The translations under genes were made by a program, and so were the position numbers. A stretch of DNA of 64,000 nt, taken from Lepiota brunneoincarnata. Lineage: Eukaryota; Basidiomycota; Agaricomycetes; Agaricales; Agaricaceae. Shown piece by piece: positions 11,572 to 21,540 of this stretch. The DNA lies in the NCBI GenBank assembly GCA_023014365.1, contig JAEBUN010000013.1, positions 186,001 to 250,000 on the forward strand, read 5' to 3'. The notes beneath the pieces are model-generated. The model was not told the origin of the DNA, ran no database searches, and saw only the letters and a list, made by a program, of their open reading frames with translations. Positions within the stretch are counted from its first letter, which is position 1. Every line of letters begins with the position of its first letter.

Positions 11572-13176
11572 CAGTGACCCACAAAACTGTTCCAATGTTT
11601 TATACTTTTGACTTAAAGTAGTAATAGCTCAATGGATAAAATGACTAAATTTGTGAAAATATTTATAAACATAGCCAAACATGTCATATCTGACCCTGCA
11701 AAGTCGCATTATGTAATACTTCCAAATTGGGCAATTATGAATTTTGTAAGCATGTTGAGTCATTGGAACAGTTTTGTCAATGACATATTATACCAGGCCA
11801 TCATATTATTTCTAGTACTTAGAGTGGCTCCCTTTGGCTTTGAGAACAGCTGCTACTCTCCTAGGCATACTTTCAATTAACTTCTGATACTCAGAAGCTG
11901 AAATAGCATCCCACTCCTTCTCTACCTCCTACTACAACTCCTTTATACCCTTGAGAGGAGATTCATACTCTCCCAGCATTCTCTTCACATAATCCCATAA
12001 GTGGTCAATGGGATTGAGGTCAGGTGATGTGCTGGCCAGATTAGCAGCCTAAAATGATATTTTTGAAACCATTCTGGGGCCAATACACTCTTGTGTTTGG
12101 GATCATCATCTTGCTGGAAGATGATATCTTGGGGTTTAAGCTTGTACCACTGGAGACTCTTCTTCAAATCCTCCTCCAAAATTTGCACAAACAACTCTGC
12201 ATCCATCCTTCCATCAATCCTCACTGCATAGCCTGGGCTATCCCACAGTATACAACCCCAAACTATCACTGATCCTCCTCTATACTTCAGAGTTTCCTGA
12301 ACCAGTCTTTCACTGAGCCCCTCTCCCTTCTTTTTCCATGCCCACTTCCTCCTATCTGACCCCAAACAATTGATTTTGGTCTCATCAGACCATACAACCA
12401 GCTTCCAGTCTTCCACAGTCCAATGCTGGTGTGTCAGAGCAAAATCCAGCCTAGCTCTCCTATGCTTGTCAAAGGGTCAAGGCTTTTTTTGCTTGACTAT
12501 AGCCTTCATTCCTGCCTGTTTGAGATGCCTTAACACAATCTGTGAAGAGACTGATGTTCCAATGATGGGAACAAGAGATTTGGCTATATCTACAGCAGTT
12601 TCAGCCTTGCCAGCAGAGATAAGATAGATAGTATGCTGGATATTGGTAGTAGAGAGTTTTGAAGGATGTCCTCCAAGTGATTTGGTAAGGCTGGAACAAT
12701 TTTTAGAGGCTAGCCTGGATATGGTACTGTGCCCAACACCAGCAATTGCCTCAATTTTAGTATAGGAATGGTGAGAATTTAGCATAGAGAGGATGGTTTT
12801 CTTTAGAATAGAAGATAATGGTTTTATGGTAAGTGGAGGGGTTGAGAATGATAGGACATGGCTGTTAGCACATCTATTTATATGTCAAAGACACATAGTC
12901 ACATGATCTTATTGATTTACAATCAACAGAGTCATGTAATTGCTTGAATTAGTATCAAAAATTACCATTGACAAAACTGTTCCAATGACTTAAAATGCTT
13001 ACAAAATTCATAATTGACTCATTTGGATGTATTACATAATGCGAATTGGCAGGGTCAGATATGACATGTTTGGCTATGTTTAGAAATATATTCACAAATC
13101 TATCCATTTCATTCACTGAGCTATTACTACTTTAAGTCAAAAGTACAAAGCATTGGAACAGTTTTGTGGGTCACTG
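11572..13176 (-). mobile_element. Tc1-like DNA transposon (1605 bp) inside gag of element 1
   Basis: Flanked by TA target-site duplications (11570-11571 and 13177-13178). Joining the flanks restores the gag sequence seen in element 2, apart from point changes. The terminal inverted repeats are 211 bp each (11572-11782 and 12966-13176), beginning CAGTGACCCACAAAACTG. Inside each repeat the site ACAAAACTGTTCCAATG occurs at the outer end and, inverted, at the inner end, giving four copies. The single transposase gene is broken. Confidence 0.95.
11812..12785 (-). pseudogene. Tc1-like transposase, one stop and one frameshift
   Basis: Starts at the ATG 12785-12783. The N-terminal part is a helix-turn-helix DNA-binding region (about residues 1-100). 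An in-frame TGA follows KQKKP near 12477. The frame continues into the catalytic domain: the first Asp is in WSDETKI, the second in FQQDDDPKH. A 1-bp loss near 12040 shifts the frame just before SPDLNPIDHLW. Counting from the second Asp to the third acidic residue gives 34 intervening residues, and that third residue reads as Asp, so the signature is DD34D instead of the usual Tc1 DD34E. The frame then runs, with two further stops in a row, to TAG at 11814-11812. Inactive. Confidence 0.88.
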
Positions 13177-13996
13177 TATGGTTTTCTTGGTGGGGCATTC
13201 ACAGGCGAAGTGTCCAGTTTTGCGGCAGTTGAAGCATCTCTTCTCCTTGAGATCCCTTCTCTGGGCATCTGTGAGGATTGTATTGAGGGCTTTGCAGGTG
13301 TGCTCCTGTACCAACTGGTGGAGTCTGTCTTCTTTGGTCTCCTCATCTTCATCAGCTTCCTTGGTGAGTAGATCTGGCTCTTCCTCGAAGTCGAGGTTGT
13401 AGACCGCTTCGGCAAGTTGGTCAATATCCATTGCGTTAGGGTCTGTCACTTGATAGGGGAGTGGGACATGGCACGTAAAAGCATTCCTTTTCCCTTTAAA
13501 TGAGCAAGGGTGCAAAGTTGTTGGAAATGAGGGAGCTCCTCGAGTTTGCATATAGTCACATTGAGTTTGTAATATTTGATATGCTGTTTGAGCTTGCTTG
13601 AACCAGTCGTTGAGTTTGTTTCCAGGATTGAGGCTAATTGTCTTGATTGTGACGGGGTGATCCAGCCCATTCTTGAAATAGTTGACTGCCGCCACTCCAT
13701 CTCCAAGGTCGGCCTGATAGGCAAGTATCTGGAACTGGGATATGTAATCGTCGATATATTGTCCATTGTGTTTGAGGTGGCGGATTCTGTCCATTGCGTC
13801 TGCAGGGACATTATTTGGGGCAAAGGATGTGTTGAGTCCTTCCAGGAATTTCTTCCATGTTGGAAGGGTCTGGCTTCTGTCAAGTTCCTTGTTTGATTCC
13901 AAGAATGCTCCTCTCCATGTTGCGGCGGGGTCAGTGGACATGTATGAAAGGGCAAATTGTATCTTGGTCTTGTCATCAGAAAAGGCACCAGGTGTT

Positions 13997-14365
13997 ATGA
14001 ACAGTCCAGACCGGGAGGAACAAGAACTATTGTTCGACTTTACAAGATGGGTACAGGAGACTACAGACCAATTACGGGCACAAGAATACGAAGACGAGGA
14101 AGGGGAATATTACACCGCCATGCAGGACCTGGCGAGAGAAGCAGGAATGGAGATAACCTTGGAGGATATATTGGAATACCCCGAGGACGAGGAAGATAAC
14201 CATGGATCAACCGACCCAACCTCCGATACGGATGGAAGCACTAAGAGAATGGAGAGCGAGAACGGAGAGGATTCCATGGAGATACAATCGGGAGAAGAAG
14301 ATTATGAGTCAGAGGAAGGCGATGGAACATCGCACAGCAGTAGCAAGAGTACTGACTCATTGTAA
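13997..14365 (+). other. U3-encoded acidic reading frame in the 5' LTR
   Basis: A 122-codon ORF whose ATG lies at the fifth base of the LTR. The product is very acidic, with LLFDFTRWVQETTDQL at the N-terminal end and a Ser/Glu/Asp-rich C-terminal half. In this LTR it is upstream of the promoter and probably silent; the functional copy would be the 3' LTR one, fused to ORF3. The frame is open in all LTR copies here. Confidence 0.6.
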
Positions 14366-14474
14366 TATAAATAACACTAGGATGCCATCAGCCAGGATGT
14401 GCATCATGGTCAGGACTGTGCACGACCAGTAGAACAGCCAAGTAACCTATAACGAGTATATAGCACCTCATAGG

Positions 14475-14481
14475 TATATAA
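14475..14481 (+). promoter_or_regulatory. TATA box of the 5' LTR promoter
   Basis: TATATAA within GGTATATAAGGCC, repeated at the matching position in the 3' LTR (22023-22029). The position inside the LTR fits a Pol II promoter that drives the genomic RNA of the element. Confidence 0.6.
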
Positions 14482-14690
14482 GGCCTGTACAAGTAGAGAT
14501 TAAAGCCCTAAGCTTTAATCTTGTTAACAGCGGTCGTTTACCTCTCTGCCTTAACTTGGCGTCTTCCCTCGTTATCTCATTGAGCGCGATCCACTAAGCT
14601 CTATAAGGCCAACCGTCTCGGACACCTTGTAGAGTGATTGAAGGCCGTCTCCAGTTATCCTCGGATACAGAAGGAGCACGGATCATAACA

Positions 14691-15617
14691 TTAGATTAAA
14701 GCTTCCTTTGGACAACCTCCATCGTACACCCCGTGGTATCGGTACGCCTTGTCGCTACCCTTCCACACCGGCAGACGATACGCTTTATCGCTATCCGAGT
14801 GCCAACCGTATCTGACGACACGCCTTGTCGCTGTCCGGTGATACACCCCCGTAGAGCAGGCCACCATACCCTCTGCACCCTTGGTCAGATGCACCGAAAG
14901 CGTTGATAGGTCATCCACACCTTTAAGTGTTGATTGGGATAACGCACCCGTAAGCGTTGTATACAGGTCATCCGCACCTTCAAGCATCGATTGGGATAAC
15001 GCACCCGCAAGCGTTGTTTACTCACCCTCACCTTCACCTTCGACTTCTTCCCTCTTCACCCTGTCTACAAACCGAAACGACCCCCTTGCCACCGACTACG
15101 AAGAATCCAACAGTTCTGACTGGTCGACAACCGACTCCAAACCCAACTTCACACCCCCTCCACCACGGACCCTAAAAAGAAAACAAAACCTATACCCCTC
15201 ACTCGTTCACCCTCTGGTTCCGCACCATACCCTACACAACCTACCGAGAGAGTTCAACGTCGAACAGAAGACCCAGGATACCCAGCACCCCCAGCATCAG
15301 TTCTTCAATCCCTACCCAAACAACCACCACCTGAAAGAACTGCCACCTCTACCCGCTCAAAGCTCGGGGAGCCGATTCATAGAACATCTACCCCATCCTC
15401 TGGTCCTCAACCCTCAACAAGTACAAGAACTAGCGACAACACTTCGCAACAGAAACCCCCAAGAACATTCTCACCCCTCACATCACCACTTGGATCACCG
15501 GTACACTCACCGCCTCGATCCAGTTCCCCTGTACAATCCGAACCATCCGAAGTTAGCCCCACTACCGGGTCTATTCACACTTCCGACGAGGAATCCACAA
15601 CCTCTGACATTAACAAT
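14691..15617 (+). other. Leader of element 2 with repeats and an open Ser/Pro-rich frame
   Basis: Region between the 5' LTR and the first gag ATG. 14700-15020 contains degenerate short repeats; the translated form repeats DWDNAP-x-SVVY. From about 15120 the gag frame is open upstream of the ATG and encodes a low-complexity Ser/Pro/Thr-rich stretch (for example SPLTSPLGSPVHSPP) that joins gag without a stop. A related frame (+1 to gag) is open from 14881 to about 15170. gag may therefore once have started earlier, with a frameshift near 15170, or the leader may be noncoding now. Confidence 0.5.
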
Positions 15618-16742
15618 ATGGCCTCCTCCGCAAAAATCAACACACCCCCAACCTTTAATGGAGAGACCGACTACTTCCGCCTCTGGAAGGATGCAGTACA
15701 ACTATACATCGATGCAAAGCCAGGAGCCTTTTCCGATGACAAGACCAAGATACAATTTGCCCTTTCATACATGTCCACCGGCCCCGCCGCAACATGGAGA
15801 GGAGCATTCTTGGAATCAAACAAAGAACTTGATGGAAGCCAGACCCTTCCAACATGGAAGAAATTTCTCGAAGGACTCGATACATCCTTCGCCCCAAACA
15901 ATGTCCCCGCCAATGCAATGGACAGAATCCGCCACCTCAAACAGAATGGACGATATATCAATGATTACATATCCCAGTTCCAGATACTTGCCTATCAGGC
16001 CGACCTTGGAGATGGAGTGGCGGCGGTCAACTATTTCAAGAACGGGCTGGATCGCCCCGTCGCAATCAAGACAATTAGCCTCAATCCAGGAAACAAACTC
16101 AGCGACTGGTTCAAGCAAGCTCGAACAGCATATCAAATACTACAAACTCAACGCGACTATATGCAAACTCGAGGAACTCCCTCGTTTCCAACGACTTCGC
16201 GCACTCGCCCATTTAAAGGGAAAAGAAATGCTTTTACGCGCCGTGTCCCACTGCCCTATCAAGCAACAGACCCTAACGCAATGGATATTGACCAACTCGC
16301 CGAAGCAGTCTACAACCTCGACTTTGAGGATGAGCCAGATCTACTCGCCGAGGAAGCTGATGAAGACGAGGAGACCGAAGAAGACAGACTCCACCAGTTG
16401 GTACAAGAACGCACCCGCGAAGCCCTCAATGCAATCCTCACGGACGCCCAAAGAAAGGATCTCAAAGAAAAGAGATGCTTCAACTGCCGCAAGACTGGAC
16501 ACTTCGCCCGCGAATGCCCCACCAAGAAGACAATATATCGCCGATCCGAATTACCCCGCAATTTGGATGCCAGAAACCGGTCAAATGCGATATCCAGAAG
16601 AAGACAAGCAAGCTACAGGAAAAAGAACTCGCTATACAACATACTAGAAGATGCAACCGACGAAGAAGTCGAGGACATCTACGAACATTTTGCAAATGAA
16701 TCCAACCACCCAGATGCCCCTCTGGTTAAGGATTTTGCCTAA
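15618..16742 (+). CDS. gag: Gag polyprotein of element 2
   Basis: A 374-residue capsid/nucleocapsid precursor that packages the element's RNA into virus-like particles. It starts at ATG 15618 (MASSAKINTPPTFNG). The retrotransposon gag capsid region spans about residues 15-200 (FRLWKDAVQLYI, AATWRGAFLE, YISQFQILAYQADLG). An acidic linker follows near 215-260. Then comes one CCHC zinc knuckle, C-x2-C-x4-H-x4-C (CFNCRKTGHFARECP, about 289-303). It ends at TAA 16740-16742. The reading frame is open upstream of the ATG, so a longer N-terminus cannot be excluded. It is intact, unlike its homologue in element 1. Confidence 0.93.
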   Translation: MASSAKINTPPTFNGETDYFRLWKDAVQLYIDAKPGAFSDDKTKIQFALSYMSTGPAATWRGAFLESNKELDGSQTLPTWKKFLEGLDTSFAPNNVPANAMDRIRHLKQNGRYINDYISQFQILAYQADLGDGVAAVNYFKNGLDRPVAIKTISLNPGNKLSDWFKQARTAYQILQTQRDYMQTRGTPSFPTTSRTRPFKGKRNAFTRRVPLPYQATDPNAMDIDQLAEAVYNLDFEDEPDLLAEEADEDEETEEDRLHQLVQERTREALNAILTDAQRKDLKEKRCFNCRKTGHFARECPTKKTIYRRSELPRNLDARNRSNAISRRRQASYRKKNSLYNILEDATDEEVEDIYEHFANESNHPDAPLVKDFA

Positions 16743-19700
16743 GGAGACTAGCCACCACGTCTAGCCCTCCACAAAGACCTCCTTCCCTTTCCTATTCACA
16801 AAATGATATTAATGTTGTAAAGTTACAGGAATCGTCAGCACGCGTAATACATCTACCCTGTCGAATCCGAAAACACAAGTTCACTAAGGAAGGACCCGAA
16901 AGCGTGGAACTACTCGCTCTACTCGACTCAGGAGCAGCAGGAAACTTCATTGACCCCGGAATGGTCAAACAACATTCATTCAAAACAACACCCCTCGATC
17001 GACCCATCGAAGTACGAAATGCCGATGGATCTGTTAACGAAAATGGAACAGCCACCCACTACACGACCCTCAACCTAACGGTTAACGGGAAGAATATGGA
17101 GATCAAACCAAAAGTAGTCTCCCTCGGAAGCCCAAGACTCATCCTTGGATTCCCTTGGCTTGCAGAACACAACCCAGACATCGACTGGGATGCCAAACAA
17201 CTACGCTGGAGAAACGAACGTTGGGACAACACTATATTCCGAGAACTCATCCAATCCATGGAACCCAATTGGATCTACAACGACCAACTCAACCACATCT
17301 CCACACTAGAGCCCACAAGCTTCGAAGAAATCAACTTCAAAGCCTCCGCATCACAATTCCTCGCCGTACAACACGGAGAAAAGAAAAACGACGACCCAAG
17401 AAAAGTTGTACCCACGGAATTCCACGAATACCTCCCAGTATTTAGCAAGAAACAAGCCGAACGATTCCCCCCACAACAACCATGGGATCACAAAATTGAA
17501 CTCAAGGAATCATTCAAACCAATTGCCATGAAGTCCTACCGACTCTCCCTCAATGAAGAAAAGGAACTCGACACGTTCCTAGAAGAAAACCTTCAAAAGG
17601 GATACATTCGACCATCTGAATCGCCAATGGCATCACCTTTCTTTTTCGTAGGAAAGAAAGATGGAAAACTACGCCCCTGTCAAGACTACAGGTACCTCAA
17701 CGAGCATACCGTCAAAAATGCGTACAACCTCCCCCTCATCTCTCATATTCTCGACAAACTCCGAGGATCAAAGTACTTTACCAAACTCGACGTACGAGCA
17801 GGATACAACAACATCCGCATACGCAAAGGAGATGAATGGAAAGGAGCCTTCAGGACACCCCGAGGATTATTCGAACCCACGGTTATGTTCTTTGGAATGT
17901 GTAACTCCCCAGCAACATTCCAAACCATGATGGACTCATTATTCCGAAAACTCATCGACAATGGAGGAGTAATCGTTTACATGGACGACATCCTCATTCA
18001 CGCAAAAACAAAACAAGAACTTCGACGCCTCACAAGAGAAGTACTCAAGATACTCAAGGACAACGATCTATACCTCAAAACCGAGAAATGCGAATTCGAA
18101 CGACAACGACTCGAATATCTAGGAGTTATTATCACTCCCGACTCAGTTTCGATGGACCCAGCAAAGCTCAAAGGCATCGCTGAATGGCCAACACCAACTA
18201 CCCCGCGCGACGTACGAAAATTCATAGGATTTTGCAACTTCTATCGAAAATTCATACACCAATACGCCACATGGGCAAAACCTCTCAATGCCCTAATGTC
18301 CAAAACCAAGAAATTCGAATGGACAGAAGAATGCCAGAACGCCTTCGATACTCTCAAGAGAAAATTCCAAAACGAACCGGTACTAATGGTCCCCGACCGA
18401 GACAAACCCTTCGAAATCGAATGCGACGCATCACTATTTGCATCAGGAGCAGTCCTACTTCAACGCGACAACAATGGAGTTAAACACCCAGTCGCATACT
18501 TCTCGAAAGGATTCTCACCAGCCGAACGCAACTACCATTGCTCCGAACAGGAACTCTTTGCCATTATCCGAGCACTCAAAGAATGGCGTCACCACATAGA
18601 AGGATCATCACACAAGACCATCGTATGGTCAGATCACGACAACCTTCGCCGCTGGAGAAAACCTGAAGACCTCAGCAGAAGACAAGCCCGATGGATTTCC
18701 TACATGCAACGATTCGACATCGAAATCCGACATATCCCTGGAAAGAAAAATGGACCAGCAGATGCCCTTTCCAGACGACCCGATCATGAACCCAAGACAA
18801 GAGACAACAAACAGGTCGTTGCACTCCCTGACAAATTCTTCACCTCAAAACAGCCACAACATATCCATATTATCGACGAAAATACTAAACAGGAAATAAA
18901 AGAGCTGTGGAAGAAAAAGAAACAGACCGACATCGCCCAAGAAGATGACTCAGGACACCCACGTGTTCAAGGAAAACTATTTATACCACAAGATTTACAC
19001 CTCAGATGCCGCTTACTGCAAAGAGTACACGACTCACCCACCGCAGGACACCCTGGAATCGCAGAAACAACTAGAAAACTCCAGGAATACGCCTACTGGC
19101 CCGGGATGCGATCATTTGTCAAAAACTACGTCAAAGGATGTGGTGCTTGCCAACAATACAAGATCAATCGCCACCCCGTAAAACCACCGCTCCAACCCAT
19201 CCCTGGACCCCGTTCTACCCGTCCATTCTCGAACATCTCGATGGATCTTATCACAGACCTACCCCCGGACGGACCCCATGATTCTATACTGGTCGTGGTC
19301 GACCAGCTTACGAAGGGGATAATTCTAGAACCTACTGCGAAAACCGCCAACGCGGACAAGATCGCCGAAATTCTTATCAAACGGCTATTCTCTAGATTTG
19401 GCCTTCCCGAAAAAGTTCTCAGTGATCGCGACCCCAGATTCGCTGCCAAATCCATGAAAGAATTCTACAAACAACTTGGAATCGAACAAGCACTCTCTAC
19501 CGCCTACCACCCCCAGACAGACGGACAAACAGAGCGATTCAATCAAGAAATAGAACTCTACCTCGGCATCTATTGCTCATCGAACCCGAACAAATGGGTA
19601 AAGGCACTCCCACTCCTGGAATATGTCCACAACTCGAAAACACATGCTGAACACCAACATACCCCATTTGAACTCCTCTATGGATCAAGCCCCAAAGGAT

Positions 19701-20398
19701 TTCCAACCTCCGAGGAGCCAACGAACATTCCAGCAATAGGAGAGAAGTTTAAATACCTCGCTAAGATACGCCAAGAAGCCCAAGCTGCGCATGAACAAGC
19801 CAGACTAAAAATGGCTGCAAGATATAACCGGCCAGATATCAATCTAAAAGTTGGACAGAAGGTTTGGCTCGACAACCGCAACCTCCCAATTCAGTACGCC
19901 TCAAAGAAACTGGCCCAACGCCGAGAAGGTCCCTTCACCATAACAAGAAAACTCGGACCTGTTACCTATGAACTAAAATTACCCACCAAATGGAAGATCC
20001 ACAACAAGTTTCATGCGAGCCTCCTAATGCCTGCAGAAGAGAACGACACACATGGGGAATACAACACAGCCCCACCACCCGACCTTGTAAATGGAGAAGA
20101 AGAATACGAGGTCGAGTCAATACTGCGCCACAGAAAATTCCGGAACAAGTATCAATTCCTAGTCAGATGGAAAGGATACCTTCCCACTGAGGATTCCTGG
20201 GAGCCAGAAGCAAACCTGGAGAACGCCAAGGAAGTCATTGAAGAATATAAAAGGGCCCACAAATTAGACAACCCCACCAATGACCCAACCACCCAACACT
20301 CGAGCAACCACTCCAGACCTCCCAGAGCCAGACAACGATGGATGCCTTCTCATCCAGGAAAGAATCATATCCCTGGCGAACCGCGTCACGGGAAATAG
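16730..20398 (+). CDS. pol: Pol polyprotein of element 2 (PR-RT-RH-IN-chromodomain)
   Basis: Continuous frame encoding all pol activities. The aspartic protease motif LLDSGAAG starts near 16919. The reverse transcriptase active site YMDD is at 17978-17989, followed by RNase H (ECDASLFASGAV, about 18418). The integrase has an HHCC zinc finger (19024-19160) and a DDE core in MDLITDLP, LSDRDPRF and TDGQTERFNQE. A C-terminal chromodomain (EVESILRHRKFRNKYQFLVR with a WKGY motif, about 20110-20250) should direct insertion to modified chromatin. No ATG precedes the protease. The frame opens at 16730, overlaps the gag stop by 13 bp and lies in the -1 frame, so a -1 ribosomal frameshift or reinitiation is likely. 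It overlaps ORF3 at its 3' end. Confidence 0.95.
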   Translation, partial: GFCLRRLATTSSPPQRPPSLSYSQNDINVVKLQESSARVIHLPCRIRKHKFTKEGPESVELLALLDSGAAGNFIDPGMVKQHSFKTTPLDRPIEVRNADGSVNENGTATHYTTLNLTVNGKNMEIKPKVVSLGSPRLILGFPWLAEHNPDIDWDAKQLRWRNERWDNTIFRELIQSMEPNWIYNDQLNHISTLEPTSFEEINFKASASQFLAVQHGEKKNDDPRKVVPTEFHEYLPVFSKKQAERFPPQQPWDHKIELKESFKPIAMKSYRLSLNEEKELDTFLEENLQKGYIRPSESPMASPFFFVGKKDGKLRPCQDYRYLNEHTVKNAYNLPLISHILDKLRGSKYFTKLDVRAGYNNIRIRKGDEWKGAFRTPRGLFEPTVMFFGMCNSPATFQTMMDSLFRKLIDNGGVIVYMDDILIHAKTKQELRRLTREVLKILKDNDLYLKTEKCEFERQRLEYLGVIITPDSVSMDPAKLKGIAEWPTPTTPRDVRKFIGFCNFYRKFIHQYATWAKPLNALMSKTKKFEWTEECQNAFDTLKRKFQNEPVLMVPDRDKPFEIECDASLFASGAVLLQRDNNGVKHPVAYFSKGFSPAERNYHCSEQELFAIIRALKEWRHHIEGSSHKTIVWSDHDNLRRWRKPEDLSRRQARWISYMQRFDIEIRHIPGKKNGPADALSRRPDHEPKTRDNKQVVALPDKFFTSKQPQHIHIIDENTKQEIKELWKKKKQTDIAQEDDSGHPRVQGKLFIPQDLHLRCRLLQRVHDSPTAGHPGIAETTRKLQEYAYWPGMRSFVKNYVKGCGACQQYKINRHPVKPPLQPIPGPRSTRPFSNISMDLITDLPPDGPHDSILVVVDQLTKGIILEPTAKTANADKIAEILIKRLFSRFGLPEKVLSDRDPRFAAKSMKEFYKQLGIEQALSTAYHPQTDGQTERFNQEIELYLGIYCSSNPNKWVKALPLLEYVHNSKTHAEHQHTPFELLYGSSPKGFPTSEEPTNIPAIGEKFKYLAKIRQEAQAAHEQARLKMAARYNRPDINLKVGQKVWLDNRNLPIQYASKKLAQRREGPFTITRKLGPVTYELKLPTKWKIHNKFHASLLMPAEENDTHGEYNTAPPPDLVNGEEEYEVESILRHRKFRNKYQFLVRWKGYLPTEDSWEPEANLENAKEVIEEYKRAHKLDNPTNDPTTQHSSNHSRPPRARQRWMPSHPGKNHIPGEPRHGK

Positions 20399-21453
20399 CC
20401 AACCTAACCCTGCCACCGATACCGCTGACGACCAACCAGACAGGACCAACAGTCCTTATATCATCCGGCATACCTTCCTTCCCTCCAACCAACCCGAGAT
20501 ACGATCCATCCTTTTACACGAAGTTCCCTTTCATATTACCGGAACCCGTCTTAAACGCAGTCCAGCGATGGTACCCCTGGTCGACACCTGCTGGAAGACA
20601 TTTACTGCTCTTCTGTATCACAAGCACCTCGTCCACGACCGAGCAACAGAATTTGAAAAACTATGCGCCACTATTCTTTCTAGCGCAACAGAGGAACAGG
20701 ACCGCAATACCATTTCTGCCATGCTATCAACCGCTCTCACCGAATTCCCGTTCGAGAGTCCGATCCCAAGCCCGAGCAATGGAAGCGGAAGTCAGGACCG
20801 CCCTATCCTACCTATCGGGACCACCACCCAACCTTCCAACCCTCCCATGGTGGATACGAGTAACCAACCATCAAGTGTTGTACAAGCTATATCTGCTTCT
20901 AATGACGCCCCCATCGGGACTACCACCACTCACTTATCCACCACCCGAACTCGCTGCAATTGCTGCCGTCGATTCGGCCATATCAAAGCAGGATGCCCGC
21001 GCTACCAATGTCGATATTGTCGAAAGATTGCCCCAGGCCATTACGAGAAGCACTGCGAGAGAAACCCTTACCAGCATCAACCCGCAAGTATGGTACCTGG
21101 CCTGTATCGCCGCCCACGAGGAATACCAAGCAGAGCTCGATCCCTCACACGCGAAACCACAAACAACAATATTCGACACATTGTTGCAAGCACCGAGCAG
21201 CGCCCCGCTTCAGCCAGACCCCTCCGCACCCGAATTCAAAATGCCCCCGTCGTCATTCCGACCACCAACGCCACCACCACATCTGCTAGCGGAAGCCACC
21301 GACTTCCTGAATCAATCCTTCGGCGCACCCGCCACCATTCACTCCAGAGAACCCATCGTCATCGACCTCACCCAAGACCCGCCATCCCCAGACCACCAAG
21401 CTACCGAAGCGACTCCCCAGAACCCGACCCATACTTCGACTGGGACCCCATAA
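20338..21453 (+). pseudogene. ORF3 of element 2, zinc-knuckle protein with a 1-bp deletion
   Basis: Third ORF after pol, starting at ATG 20338 (MDAFSSRKESYPW) and overlapping pol by 61 bp. A T-run near 20601-20604 has three Ts where element 1 has four, so the frame breaks after STPAGRH. The correct frame then continues through two zinc knuckles (CNCCRRFGHIKAGC, then CRYCRKIAPGHYEKHC; about 20954-21050). After MVPG the likely continuation moves to the other frame, with PSSFRPPTPPPHLL and a VIDLTQD motif, and stops at 21453. An intron at 21088-21133 (GTATGG to AGCAG, 46 bp) would make exactly this change of frame. In an undamaged element the frame would run on into U3. It is in the position of env but has no signal peptide or membrane segment. 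Function unknown; RNA binding is plausible. Confidence 0.7.
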
Positions 21454-21540
21454 TGCTCCTCTCCATGTTGCGGCGGGGTCAGTGGACATGTATGAAAGGG
21501 CAAATTGTATCTTGGTCTTGTCATCAGAAAAGGCACCAGG
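21452..21540 (-). repeat. 89-bp misplaced copy of antisense gag before the 3' LTR
   Basis: Identical to 13904-13992, the antisense element 1 gag segment that precedes the 5' LTR. It replaces about 110 bp of native ORF3 and the purine tract. Together with the following LTR it makes a block of about 787 bp duplicated at both ends of element 2. Confidence 0.9.

Larger units (their letters stand above)
4918..13992 (-). mobile_element. Gypsy element 1, old decayed copy, truncated at its 5' end
   Basis: Ty3/gypsy LTR retrotransposon (chromovirus) on the minus strand. Its 3' LTR is at the left (4918-6322, split by a younger LTR). Reading leftward from the right end come gag (interrupted by a Tc1-like element), pol with a chromodomain, and a third ORF (interrupted by another solo LTR). 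The 5' LTR and the first part of gag are missing; gag stops abruptly at 13992 against the LTR of element 2. Compared with element 2 it carries many CG to TG/CA changes, several CGA to TGA and TGG to TAG stops, and a deletion of about 460 bp in the reverse transcriptase/RNase H region. It is clearly not autonomous. Confidence 0.9.
11363..13992 (-). pseudogene. Element 1 gag, interrupted by Tc1-like element and truncated
   Basis: The gag reading frame runs on the minus strand from 13992 (mid-protein, at PGAFSDDKTK) to the zinc knuckle CFNCRKTGHFACECP near 13189-13233. It is cut by the Tc1-like element at 11572-13176 and resumes to a TAA at 11365-11363. The first 30 or so codons and the leader are lost at the junction with element 2. 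Confidence 0.85.
13993..14690 (+). repeat. 5' LTR of element 2
   Basis: A 698-bp LTR with inverted ends TGTTATGA and TCATAACA. The first two thirds (U3) contain an open frame of 122 codons at 13997-14365. A TATATAA box at 14475-14481 marks the likely promoter, so the transcript should start near 14505, leaving about 185 bp of R and U5. Confidence 0.92.

Noticed and set aside
14881..16647. 588-codon open frame overlapping gag
   Set aside because: From 15618 on it is the +1 shadow of gag and ignores the gag zinc knuckle. It also lacks an ATG at its start (TTG). Only its first part may be relevant to the leader.
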